DNA from: Silene conica
Taxonomy: Eukaryota > Streptophyta > Magnoliopsida > Caryophyllales > Caryophyllaceae
Reading direction: 5' to 3'
Length of the DNA: 64,000 nt
Assembly (NCBI GenBank): GCA_029255685.2
Contig: CM055312.2
Coordinates: forward strand, 8,270,649 to 8,334,648
A program made the translations under genes and the position numbers. Shown here in pieces: positions 12,830-29,295 of this stretch; position 1 is the first letter of the stretch; every line of letters begins with the position of its first letter. The notes beneath the pieces are model-generated. The model was not told where the DNA came from and made no database searches. It saw only the letters and a list, made by a program, of their open reading frames with translations.

Positions 12830-13422
12830 TTGGCTATTTTTTTGCACTATGAGATGCTTCATTTCTTCACTTTTAATTCCAGGAAATAGCTTTTCTAGAT
12901 TTTCATTCTTTGATATTTGCCCGTGGTAGCTAGAAAGAAAGATTCTTTGTCTTGTCTTATTTGGCACTAATTTCTGAAGTAACTAATTTCACTATACTCC
13001 TACGAAAACTAAAGTACAAATTAATAGGAGTAACTAATTTATTTAAATCTTCTTTAAAAGTAATTTGTCAACCTTACTGAAATTCTGAAGTTAATCTCCT
13101 GGGTTTGAGATACATCGATGCCGAACATTGTCCCCTAATTTTTCTCCAGACTAAAAAGCAGTAGAAGCATCAACTATACATGACTGTCAAACTTTGGTTT
13201 AGTGGCCGTTACTCATTTACACCGCCACTGGTTGTTTTAAAACTCGGGGAGAAAGAGAGAAATAGGGTGCTGTTTAAAGTATTGTACTGTTGGATTCTGC
13301 TTATGGTGAAATTCACGAATACTGTTTAAACTAATCCTTCTGTACTGTTTAAAGTACTGTACTGTACTGTTGGATTCTGCTTATTGTGAAGTTCAGATTA
13401 TTAAAATCGAAAAACCTTTGGA

Positions 13423-13618
13423 ATACTGATTATTGTGAAATAAATAGCTTTGTTTAAAAATAGATACCTTCTATAGATTGACATGATTGCCTTCTTTTTT
13501 CCAGATTCGTGATATCACTTAGAGGACTGACTTCATTTCCGGATGATGTCTGAGGTAAGTCTGACTGCACCAATTTTGTGATAAGCCGTTGATTCTCTGA
13601 GATGATAGAAGAGGTATT
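13423..13618 (-). repeat. Duplicated RepHel exon segment, copy B
   Basis: This is the partner of 11873-12068, about 1550 bases away in the same orientation. It lies next to the proposed first RepHel exon (13749 to about 13683). Confidence 0.8.
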
Positions 13619-14689
13619 ATTATTTTTTTAATATAGCAAAAGAAAAAATGTAGCTGGTAATGTGTGAAGGAAATTGTATTACCTTTGTATGGATGCTTTG
13701 TTGCTGCCTTCCTCTTTTTATCATTAGTGCTTGAAATATTTGGAACCATTTTCTTATCTGAATCTTCTTCAGAGCTTGATATGTGAAGCTTTGTTGTTTG
13801 AGTTTAATTCCAACTTTGAGAATTATTATACATCGTTTTGTCATTAGATTATGTAAATTGTTCAGGTTAAATAGATGGACTAATAGATGGAGTATTAGGG
13901 TTCAATGTTATCATAAGTGAAAACATTTAAATTTTCATTTTCCGCCAAATACCAATTTTTGGCTCCTAGACACTTAAATTTTTGATTTCCGCCAAATCTT
14001 CATTAAAGCTTTTGTTCATCAATCCTTAATTTTGGTGATAATAATGTTGTGCCACTTTTATAAATATTATTCATATAATGTTGTTTACATTTTAGATAGG
14101 ATTTGATTAGTTGGAAAGATAATATCTTGCTTAGTAAACTTATCTATTTGTGATCATAATATTGTTGTTTACATTTTAGATAGAATTTTATTTAAAATTA
14201 TTTCCATAATTCTGTGTGTCTTGAATTCTTTTCAATTTTTGGGTCAACTAATATTGATAACTTTATAAAGTGATTATTTAATGTACTTCTCCCAAACGAT
14301 AAGTATAATACCATGAGCTACGGTTTTGAAATTTATGGACTACAGTACCCTAGATTATTTTCTCCAGACACCGACATATTTACAGATATATTATTGTGCA
14401 TTGTAAGTTTATAAGGATGATTAATAGGCCAAGCTTACTCTTTAAAATCGAAACATCCCTAAAACCTCTCATCTGTGCTAAAGTAGTAGTCATCAATTGA
14501 CCTGACGAAATGTCCCACTGATCCATTTCATGTTGTTGCTACCGACAATGCAGTCTGGCTAATGGCTGGCGTGCTCTTCACCAGCTTGGTATTGATAAGT
14601 GTTTGGTTTTAAGTTATTTTGTCTATTGAATTCGTTATTGTAATCTGGTGTTTGCTTGAAGGCTTAGAACTTTGTGTTTGTTTCGGAAT

Positions 14690-14835
14690 TGTTTGAAATT
14701 TAGGGATTATAATTTAGTTAGGGTTTTGTACGCTTAATCTCTATTGTTTGATTGCGTTTACAGTTCGTCGAGGAATTTCAGTGTCGTGATATCGGATTCG
14801 AAGCATTGTCGGAATCATGGTAAGTAGGTTATCAA
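14690..14835 (+). other. Possible captured 5' leader with ATG|GTAAGT
   Basis: A plus-strand segment resembles a transcript leader. It has TTACAG, then about 60 exon-like bases, then GGAATCATG immediately followed by GTAAGTAGG. An ATG at the last exon base before an intron is common in some plant housekeeping genes. The source gene is not identifiable, because no further coding sequence is attached. Confidence 0.25.
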
Positions 14836-15201
14836 TGATTTTAATTAAGTCTTCATTCATCGATCTTTTGTGTAGCTTGATCAAGAGTTTTAAAGGAATT
14901 GAGCTGTATATTGTAATTCGAATCATAGATTAGCTATGCTTGTGTTTTTATATGACAATTAGTCTTCTATGACAATTAGTCTTCTATGAGGCGGTTTTAT
15001 GCTTGTGTGGCTAAGCTGAAATCTGTATAATTTTAAGGTCCTTAACTTTGCAATCTGAACGTATTACATATGTTCTGGCTTGCTGAGATGGCCAGAGATC
15101 ATAAAAAAGGATCTCCAGAGTCCTGTCGTCTCCTCTACACCACTACTTTAGATGTCAGTGAAGCAGGCCTTTTGACTTCTCATGTTATTATCATCTTGTA
15201 G

Positions 15202-15386
15202 GGTGGGATATATACACTTCCAAGTCATCTATCACCTGGGGCCATAGATCTAATTCCCAGGATGCTTGTGGTTCATCCCATGAAACGAATCACCATCCCC
15301 GTGATCCGCCAGCACTCTTGGTTTCAAGCACCTCTATCACGCTACTTAGCTGTGCCTCCACCAGATACTATGCAGCAGGCAAGAAG
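15202..15386 (+). pseudogene. Captured SnRK1 alpha (KIN10-type kinase) exon fragment
   Basis: The plus strand has an acceptor (CTTGTAG), a 185-base open exon and a donor (AAG|GTAGG). The translation reads GGIYTLPSHLSPGA, RMLVVHPMKRITIP and RYLAVPPPDTMQQA. This is the end of the kinase domain and start of the linker of plant SnRK1 catalytic subunits (SNF1/AMPK family). Substitutions at conserved sites (VDPMKR to VHPMKR, QHPWF to QHSWF) indicate relaxed constraint. It lies inside the giant Helitron, opposite in strand to RepHel and RPA, and keeps its splice sites and intron sequence, so capture was of genomic DNA and not of mRNA. No other SnRK1 exon was seen nearby, so it cannot encode a kinase. 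Confidence 0.88.
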
Positions 15387-15648
15387 GTAGGTTATTAGTG
15401 TTTTTAGCTGTTCAATGTGCCTCTTATCTGCTTTGGTAGTCTTATATGATAAATGGTCACATGTTAACACTGACATATTATAATTGGGCTCCTGAAAAAA
15501 TGAGAAATAGAATTCGAAAGTGTTGACTAAAACTGACATATTATAATTGGGGTATAATACCCTTAGAAAAATTTATTCTGGAATCTAAAAAAACATAGTC
15601 TTATATGATAAATGGTCACATGTTAACACTGATACTCTTGCACCACGA

Positions 15649-18604
15649 TCATTCCTTTTCAATCTTGACTTGGAGCAGTTTTTTGGTAGCTGAAAATTTA
15701 TCCCCTATGATGCACACGTCACAATCATCATCATTGCTTGTGTCTAACATTTTTGATAAAGAGCGTTTTAATGGTGGAGTGATCAAGCAGTCACTGGCTG
15801 AACTTTCGTATGAATGTTCCTGTGTGAGAAATAATTTTATTAAGTTTTTGCAACATTGTATTTAATGAATAAGAAACATATTCACATCAAATCAAATAAT
15901 ATTTAATGCAAAGTATACCTCATTTTCAGACAATGCTTTACGCTCTTTGATCTTCACATCATGACACATACTACCAACTTCAGATTCCTAGGTTGATTTT
16001 AAAAATAAATAAAATAAGATTGTGAAAGACAATTGTTGCATATTTATTAGTTGAATAATCATTTTGGCTTACCTTAATAGCCAAGTACTTAGTTGTCCAG
16101 CGTTCCACCATATCCTCACCATCACTCATACTAAGTACTGTATATGATCTTGAATTTTGCTCCAAGTTGTATTTAGGGTGAACTTCCACCTTGAAGACAA
16201 ATTGCTTGTCCATAAAAATGTCGAAGTCTGGCATATCATCCTTTCGTCCTTTCTGTTATCATTATGAATTAAGATCCTACTGAGAAAGTAGAAATAAAAA
16301 CTTGACGTAGTATTGTCATATAACTTTTATAATATTGTTTCACAGATATATTGGATATGAGTTACCTGTTCGAGGAAAGATAGCATGTCCTTTGCAGAGA
16401 CCTTGATGAAGCTGGTAATTTGCGTCTCAAAGATGACAAACTCGGATAGTTCATTATTCGTACCAATGACGCGAAACTTAACTTGATACCTGAATCAAAT
16501 GAGGTATGATATTATGGACACAAAACTTATTTAATATTCAGTTAGGGGTCAGTATAATATCTTGGTATGCTAGTCTCAGACCCCTCCGTACTGCCAATGC
16601 ATTTTTCCCTCTTGCAAACCCATCTACCCGCATCATTTTTCAGCACTTTACTGGTACAATGCTTGCAGCTATCGTAGTACCACTTGACATTCAAATCAAC
16701 ATCATATGTAGATGCAACTGTGACATATCTCCCGGCCTATAATTGAACGACATAAAGCATTTAGATTAATATTGACAATATGATGGTGTGATTTTTTAAA
16801 TTTTTGGATGACTATGTGATGTGATAGTGCGATTTTCCCATTTTGTGTTCTTATATATCCTAGGTTTTGTTTATTTGACTGACCATAGCCGCCTTACTAC
16901 ACAACACTTCTCGTCAAACTCCATTAAAATTCATCAAATCTACACAAAACTGACCTTCAATTCCCCTTTTAATGGCGACAAAAATCGAAGGCAAAGCTAA
17001 ATCAAACCAAAAATCTGGTATGCTAATTTACTGTTTTCAATTTTCAACAATGAAGATTCAATCTTCATTCATATCATTTACTCTATACAAATAAAGATTT
17101 AATCTTTCTTCATGTAATTTTCAGGTGGGAAGAAAAAAGAAACTGGGTTGGGTTTAACTTACAAAAAAGATGAGAATTTTGGAGAATGGTGTTCTGAGGT
17201 ATGATTTTTTTTAAAATTTTTTGTTGGTGTGGTGAATTATAGGGTTTATGACAATGGCGTCAAATCTTGTGAATCCATTTGATTTTACTAATTGAAATTT
17301 TAAATGAAATATTGAGTGATTCTAAACAAAACAAAACTATTACCTTTTGACATTTCTTAATTTCAGAGATTGTACTCAAATTATCCTCCGATAGCATATC
17401 TTCAGATTCAGTCGAGAAATATGATATAACATTGGAGCTACTTGGTTCACCGATAGAATGTAGCCTGTGTTGCGTTAGGTAAGCAAAAATCAGTATGTTG
17501 AATATCATTAAGAATTTATACAGTAGTTGTCCCAAACTTACTCTTCGAGGAACGCTTCCACCTCTGGAATTGCATGGTTAAAAAAAAATATGGTCGCGTG
17601 TCTTGTAGTTGTCACTCTAGGTTCACCTAGGAGATAGTTAATAAAAAATATTATGAATATGTAAAATATTGATAGCACGAAATTTATATTACAATAATAT
17701 TAGTATACCTTCCCATTTACATCGTTGAACACAGCGGATGACAATTATAGCAGGTTCAGTAGGATCTTTACATGCATCAACAAATGCCTGAACTAAGCTA
17801 ACATAATTGTTCCATACCGAGCATGCGATTTTCTCCTTCCTGAGAATATTTTTTATAATCAGATTATTATAAATTCTTATACTCAAATATTTATAAACAT
17901 GTGACAATGAAATATAAAAGTGGCATAATTTTTACCTAACGTTCTCTATGTATATTGTCATCCAACTATTTCCATTCTTTGTTGATCTGACTTCTCCGAC
18001 TCAGGAAAATTTTCCAATGGCATCTGCGTGAGTTTAAAAAGTTTGTGGTTAGTTTAATAAGTTATATAATAAATAAACATTTTATAATGATTTGATTTTT
18101 GGATGTACCTATGTAATGTTCATCAGATATTGTTTCTAATAGAATGTCATGAAAGTCCACAAACTTGAATCCATATTGTGGGATGGGTAGATCCTGAACC
18201 TCTTTAACCATTGTTGGATATGAAAAGTAGATGTGTAGTTCAGCAGAAGTTGCAATTTCAGCGCCCTTATTTGCTTCCACAGTGAATCTTGATAATTTGT
18301 ATAAATGTCCCTCGTTGATCTTGTTCTTGAATTTGTTAATGATACTTTTGCGGATAGTAGCCTGAATTATATTTTCCTGAAAATTGTATGCTAGAATATT
18401 AGTAAATAGTACATAGTCGATTAAAAAAAGTCAATTAAACGTTAGTACCTCCGAATCAAATAGAAGCATCTCCAATGATAGAGTATCATCCTTGTTGTAG
18501 AAACTTTTTCTCTCCCAAAGGTGTACAACCCGTACCACAATTTCTGCAGTAAGGATCTCCGAAATCAAGTGACGTATGGCAACATGGGTGCAATTCAAAG
18601 CCAT
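15649..18604 (-). pseudogene. Helitron-borne RPA70-like single-strand DNA-binding protein pseudogene
   Basis: Replication protein A large-subunit homologues are typical passengers of plant Helitrons and are thought to coat displaced single-stranded DNA. I can build 11 exons (18604-18449, 18376-18109, 18023-17936, 17839-17709, 17626-17542, 17464-17344, 16736-16561, 16489-16366, 16252-16073, 15987-15919, 15819-15649). They sum to 1569 bases, a multiple of three (522 residues). The start MALNCTHVAIRHLISEI lies in exon 1. OB-fold regions include PQYGFKFVDFHDIL and NSWMTIYIENV. A zinc-binding segment (CKHC, then CKREKC) precedes the C-terminal OB fold (YQVKFRVIGTNNELSEFVIF). Two lesions: an in-frame TGA at 18003-18001 between DAIGKFS and VGEVRS, and the exon 7 donor reading AT at 16560-16559 instead of GT. 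Intron 6 holds a captured tRNA-synthetase fragment on the opposite strand. Confidence 0.88.
16972..17198 (+). pseudogene. Captured 5' end of cytosolic prolyl-tRNA synthetase gene
   Basis: Plus-strand exon 1 (16972-17017) begins MATKIEGKAKSNQKS. An intact GT-AG intron follows (17018-17124), then exon 2 (17125-17198) encodes GKKKETGLGL, TYKKDENFGEWCSE and a donor (GAG|GTATGA). This matches the N-terminus of plant cytoplasmic proline-tRNA ligase (KKETGLG followed by KKDENFGEWYSE). About 110 upstream bases, from 16860, probably include the source gene's leader. The piece sits in the 606-base intron 6 of the Helitron RPA gene, in antisense. The retained intron shows capture from genomic DNA. The reading frame is open, but only about 40 of the roughly 500 residues expected are present, so no enzyme is made. 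Confidence 0.88.
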
Positions 18605-18800
18605 AACAGAATTTTGGTTGCTTAAGGTATTTCTTAATATTAGTTAATGGTGAATGAAGAGAGATTTTTTATCATATATATAATTATCTTAATAGTAGTT
18701 AACGATGAGAGATTTTTACGTTCTGTCATTGTTTCCAAAAATTATTATTTATTATCAATTATCATTATTATCATTATTATATTATTATCATTATTATATT

Positions 18801-18941
18801 ATATGCAGAAGACAATATGCAAAAGAAAATAAGAGGGAAGTGCCGTGTTGACTGAAAATTTATTATATTATTTTATTATATTATATGTAGAAGACCATAT
18901 GCAAAAGGAAATAAGAGGGAAGTGTCGTGTTGACTGAAGCA
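18801..18941. repeat. Direct repeat, about 57-bp unit, 2 copies
   Basis: Two copies contain AAGAC, ATATGCAAAA, AATAAGAGGGAAGTG and CGTGTTGACTGA in order, starting near 18801 and 18882. They lie in the region upstream of the RPA start, between AT-rich simple-sequence runs. Confidence 0.75.
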
Positions 18942-19040
18942 ACTTCTGATTTGATTTGACACATTAGAATTTTATATTTTATTATTATAATTATTCTTAT
19001 TATTTTACTATCAATTTGATTTCATTTGCTTTCTAAAAGT

Positions 19041-19392
19041 TGTATATGGCGTATCTTTTATCTTTTAACCGTGAAGTTCACGGTTTTCTATTTATGGAGT
19101 GAAATCTTGTGATTCCATAGATTTAGGCCGTGAAATCTTGGAATTTATGGCGTATTCTAGAATATACCATATCTTGTATACCATATACCATATCTTGAAT
19201 ATTATTGGACGTTAATTGAAATGGAATTAATTTGACTCAAAGTAAAATGGAATATATGGAATGAAATCTTGTTAGAGAAATTTTTTGTCATATATGGCGT
19301 ATCTTTTTTCTTTTAACCGTGAAGTTCACAGTTTTCTATTTATGGAGTGAAATCTTGTGATTCCATAGATTTAGGCCGTGAAATCTTGGAAT
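19041..19392. repeat. Direct repeat of about 100 bp, copies 250 bp apart, each with a hairpin
   Basis: TATATGGCGTATCTTTT, then TTTTAACCGTGAAGTTCACG, then GGAGTGAAATCTTGTGATTC occurs at about 19041-19140 and 19293-19392. Each copy contains the inverted repeat AACCGTGAA / TTCACGGTT (one base altered in copy 2). It resembles the Helitron 3' hairpin at 2786-2804, but no CTRR end follows. Confidence 0.75.
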
Positions 19393-19429
19393 AGTTATTA
19401 TACCATTATACCATATCTTTAATGTTATT

Positions 19430-19503
19430 GGACAATAGCTCTAGGATGAATCTAATTGGACAATAGCTCTAGGATGAATCTAATTGGACAATAGCTCTAG
19501 GAT
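19430..19503. repeat. 28-bp tandem repeat, nearly 3 copies
   Basis: GGACAATAGCTCTAGGATGA followed by ATCTAATT is repeated exactly twice and a third partial copy follows. It lies about 70-140 bases inside the inferred 5' end of the giant Helitron. Confidence 0.85.
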
Positions 19504-19586
19504 ACAACGCGACACGTAGGACAAAGCTTTTTTCTGGTGATACCACGTCAGCAGCTTGGCTTCTGCATTAGATAAATATATGATGA

Positions 19587-20134
19587 TGGTAAGCTCTAAT
19601 CTTCCTGGTGCCTACCGTACCGATTTGCGAGTTGTTCTTAACAAACACGATAGTCCGCTCAGAATAACTATGCAAAGGTACTTGGGACAAAAAGATTCAA
19701 GGAGGAGCATTCAGGATTGTGCAGAGGCGAATAAATGGGAAAACAATACAACCTGAGGGATTAAGAGGCCGAGAATGAACAATGCAACTAAGCAGATGAA
19801 CCAATCTTGGGATTTTTCACGTATGACATTGTCTCACATGTGAGAACATACTTGAGTACTTCTCATTTCTAATAAAGGCAAGGGAGTGGGCGACTGAACG
19901 GAACAAATTGTTGCTATACAGTTCAGAAAATCGATAAAGTTGTCAAGAAAACAGCATGAGGATATTGCATCTTGCCACTACTATGTACAACATGCTGCAT
20001 CAAAAGATGCAGGAAAAGATTTGGTTCCCTCCGATCAAAATTCTGACAGAAAAAACCATAGTTTGGCTAAAAAAAGGGCCAAGACAAATGAAAACTGTGG
20101 TTATGGACTTTACCGGCAGGATCTGAGACAAAAG
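19587..20134. other. Downstream flank of the NEK5 gene
   Basis: No coding region is supported here. It probably holds the 3' untranslated region of the minus-strand kinase gene, ending somewhere before the Helitron boundary. Open frames at 19556-19756 and 19940-20140 have no recognisable protein features. Confidence 0.5.
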
Positions 20135-25609
<5,475 letters not shown>

Positions 25610-28600
25610 TATTAGATCTAATTAAGTAATTAGTAAAATAATTAACTTAATTTTACTATATTATGATTATAATCTTCAAAAAATCATCAAAAATTTGAAC
25701 AAAAAAATTGGGAATTTGTGATTGTAATTGGGTAACGGAAGAATTTGTAAGAATGCAAAAGATTACTTAAAATTAATGTGATTAATAAATAAAACCGAAA
25801 TAAATGAAATTTAAAATTAAAATGAAAATAGTAATTAAAGATTGAAGCTTTGGATAATCAACAATGGTAGATTATGTAAAAGTGGTTGCATTGAATTCAC
25901 ATTTTTGGTGTCACTCTTTATTTCTACTTAGAGCAGTGAATTAAATAATGGGTATTATAGAGAGTTTTTTTATTTTTATTTTATATTTATTATTAATATT
26001 AATTTATTTGTCACTGACATTAAGAACAGTGGAATTTGAAAAAAGATTTTAGGTGGATATAGTCAACTCTTAATCATGGTTAAAGGATGTGATTATGTGA
26101 GGTTAGGTGCGATTTGTGGGTTAATAATTTTCGACTAAAACGGTTTTATATCGGATTATAAGGGTATTACATCATTTTAAATGCGGAGTAATATTTGTGT
26201 AAGATAGTTTTATATAAATGTATTGTGAATTTTTTTTGACAATTTATGCGACTGTACAGGTTATACTTAGTGCGAGAATCATTACTTGGCTTGAAAGCCC
26301 ATACAAATATTCTATGATGTTAACGTCTTAGCGAGTTAGGTTAAGACAAAAGAAACCCATATAAAAAATTGAATTCATAATTGGTTCGGGTTAAAGTTCT
26401 AATCTTCTAGCACAAAGTCGACTTGATCAATTACCCGTTTAAATTGGCCATAATTTAATAGGTCGGGTATTTACATAATCTAAAAATAGACATGTACCTG
26501 ATCACTTTGAGTCAATGGGTTAATTATGTTAATGAAATTACTCAATCATATGGCTTAAGCGGGATGAAAAAGTTCTGTTTATATATAAACAAACAAGTCA
26601 GGTTAGAATTGAGGACAATTGGCTGTCTATGCGATTGGATTGGGTTCAAGCTGAAAAAATAATGATTTGTTTTCCGTTACTTGAAAAAAAAACTTCAAAG
26701 AGACGATCTCTCAATAGCGTTATTGAGATATCTCCCACATGATGGAGTGAGATCCAACGAAGTTTTTGTTTCTCTATTATGTCTCTCATTAAATTAGTGA
26801 AAAACGATCTCTCACAATACCTACTAACCCCGTTAACAGAGACATGAAAGCTAGTTAAATAATAGATACTCGATATATTTTACAATAAGAGACTACTTTT
26901 TTTCAGTAAGTCTCTCTTGCGATGGATATATCTGCCGCAAATTTGTAACGGGTCAAGTTTTTCCACTTGTGTATATAACACAAAACATTAAAAATCTCAA
27001 ATGTCTTGTCTTTTGCTATCGAAGTGGGTAATAACTGGCCCGTCATAAATTTGCGATGAATATATTTGTTACAAACGGAATTTGTTACTCAGATAACTTG
27101 TGTTTTACATAAAATTTGTCAAATCTAAATGATAACTTGTGTATGCATAGAAGGTCCAAATCACAACAACTACAATTGTTTTCTTCTTGTGTCTCACATA
27201 AGCAACTTGTGTTTTCTTCTTTAGGAGTCTTACCAATAATGGTAATTGTTACGTACGTAGTAGATATTCTACAGAATTTATCGTTTTATTGTACTAATTT
27301 TTTTGCCTCGTAGGAAGAATGTGCCTTTATAATGTACACCTTTTAGGTGAAATTGTGATTGAAAGAATCATTTTTTTTACTAAAGTGTAACACTGTTACT
27401 TGATACTTCATGTCCATAACTTGTTAATTACTCTTTCAAATTAAGTAATTAATATGATCATATATCATTATATTCTCTTAGAGAAACTAAACATGGAGTA
27501 TTTGGTTTTTTTTTCCAAAATGGGGACTCAAAATCGAAGATATTACTCTTATTAACCAATGCAAACGGGTGTTATTTCAAAGTAATTACCTAAATCGGTT
27601 CACTTTAGCTTCGACGCTAGGTTCGAACAAAAGTTGCCCTTGAGCGACTAGTACTCAATATACTATTTAAAAAAGGTAGGTTTCTTCGTTTTAATCATTT
27701 TGTTACTAACTCATTAGGTCAAATATCAAGAACGTGAATGTATTCTCTATTTTTTATTAGGTAATAAAAGTATATTGATCATCTGGGTTGGACCAACCTA
27801 TCTTATCTTTTCGAACCACCCAAATGGGTTGGACACAAATCACACAATGTCTAACAGAAATCATAAAGCCAGCAATCTTATTGTCTTCACAGTAACAATG
27901 TCTAATTATCATTTCATCGAAAATATGAATGTCTAACTTTGCATCCTAGATAATACTAATGATTTCTCAAGTAATTTGCCAAATACTATGAAATGAGTTA
28001 ATAGCACCTAAGTTGTCACCCTCTATAGTCTATCGGTCTATCCTCTATAGTCTAATAAACTATGTAACCATTGTGTACACGGTACACATAAATTTATCTT
28101 AAACAGTTGGCAAACAAAAATCTTATTGAAATTTATATTTAGTGAATAAATATATTTGATTGAGACTAATTTTAATAGGATATATAAAAAGTAGTTAATA
28201 CTTAATACACATATCGTAGATTAAGAATAGTTAATCGATTTTTAACGCGTGCTCTCAAAATAACCATTAATACAAGGAAAAATAAAAATTTTGTCATGAA
28301 AAATTTAAGATGTATTCGCTTATTTCATAGTAAGAAATTAGTCTTTTGAATCTTTTCCTAACAAATTTTCAGTGTGTATCCTGTATAAAGGTTTGAAAAA
28401 CCGACACAAAAATAATAAAAAAGGAGTTGGCCCCGACAGCTCCAGCTTGTACCAGAGATCACAATTAACAGGTGCAAGGTTAGAGCATTGAAGGAGATTT
28501 GGTCCCACATTTTAACTGCCCTGACTCCTCCCTGGTTTTACTTGCATTAGTACATGTCACAGTACGTTGACTGAAATATAAAAACTTCCTCTACTCAATA

Positions 28601-28937
28601 CTCAATACTCAATACTCAATAATCATAAATCATAAATGTGGGACTAATCCCTCTAAAAGTTCCGTTATCACGACACTATCCCGTCACAAACTCGTAAATT
28701 CTCATAAGAAGCAAGTGAAAAAATAATAAGTAAAGGAGATTAAGAGAGTTCATAAGCAAAACGGTTCGTTAAAAGTTCTTGTGTTAATTTTAGAATTACC
28801 AATCTTAGTGACAATTTGTCACAAATTCAAATCATGAACTTTGTGAATTAAAAATTCAATCTTAAGAAAGTCTACAATTTACCCAATAACTTTTGCTTAG
28901 CATTTGAAAGACAGTTGTCCTAATTGTCTTTATAACA
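25610..28937. other. Intergenic region upstream of NEK5
   Basis: The 5' leader and promoter of the minus-strand kinase gene should lie just above 25609. Beyond that, the DNA is AT-rich with no supported gene. Some segments (for example around 26690-26930) have weak inverted similarity suggesting decayed transposons, but no boundaries can be fixed. Confidence 0.5.
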
Positions 28938-29181
28938 TACTCCCTCCATTCATATTCACTTTGCACCTATTCCATTTCGATCCATTCGAATCCACTTTGC
29001 ACCTTTTCTTATTTGGTTGTACTTTTAATACTATAATACTATAAAAACACTATTAAGGCCCACTTTTTCAACATAATACTACACTTTACACCTATTTGTT
29101 GTACTTTTATTAATATTTTAACAATGCGTAAAAACCCGTGTATAAAGCAAATGTACCGAGTGGAAATGAATGGAGGGAGTA
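28938..29181. mobile_element. Stowaway-type MITE (244 bp)
   Basis: The ends are TACTCCCTCCATTCATATTC and GAAATGAATGGAGGGAGTA, an inverted repeat flanked by TA. CTCCCTCC ends with TA duplication are the mark of Stowaway elements, which are mobilised by mariner-like transposases. No coding capacity. Confidence 0.85.
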
Positions 29182-29295
29182 CTCAATACTCATGATCAAC
29201 AAAAAAAATCTATTGATCACATTATGAGAACAAAGTATATTTGAAAGATAATTCGATAAATTGGTCAAACTTGGAGTAACTAATAGTATATCTTA

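Larger units (their letters stand above)
4852..13749 (-). pseudogene. Helitron RepHel (Rep-helicase) pseudogene
   Basis: RepHel initiates rolling-circle transposition: its HUH nuclease nicks the Helitron end and its SF1 helicase unwinds DNA. C-terminal exons fit GT-AG junctions at 9556-9100, 8997-8057, 7955-6738, 6608-5848 and 5754-4852. Shorter N-terminal exons lie between about 9.6 and 13.75 kb; the first probably begins MVPNISSTNDKKRK at 13749. The Rep region has the HUH motif (GLPHAHILL) and a tyrosine motif (YLFKYINKGYD). The helicase has Walker A GYGGTGKT, Walker B IIWDEAP, GGDFRQILPVV and the late motif YVAISRV. Lesions: TAA at 8876-8874, TAG at 8801-8799 and TAA at 5676-5674, each where relatives have a sense codon. 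Between about 7255 and 7165, an extra base and then a missing base leave some 30 codons out of frame. The family call is certain; the N-terminal exon model is approximate. Confidence 0.9.
2776..19572 (-). mobile_element. Giant composite Helitron carrying RepHel, RPA and captured gene fragments
   Basis: The minus-strand 3' end is clear. A stem-loop at 2786-2804 (arms ACCCGTGAA / TTCACGGGT) is followed on the minus strand by CTAG (2779-2776) and T. Inside lie a RepHel gene and an RPA70-like gene, both minus strand, the gene pair expected of a plant autonomous Helitron. The 5' end is inferred near 19572-19586, where minus-strand A|TC sites are followed by CTGCTGACGTGG and an ACGTGTCGC motif similar to the 5' subterminal regions of the other Helitrons here. 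At about 16.8 kb it is large; captured DNA and internal repeats explain part of this. Both genes are broken, so this copy is probably not self-mobile. The 3' end is solid; the 5' end is uncertain by at least tens of bases. Confidence 0.75.
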
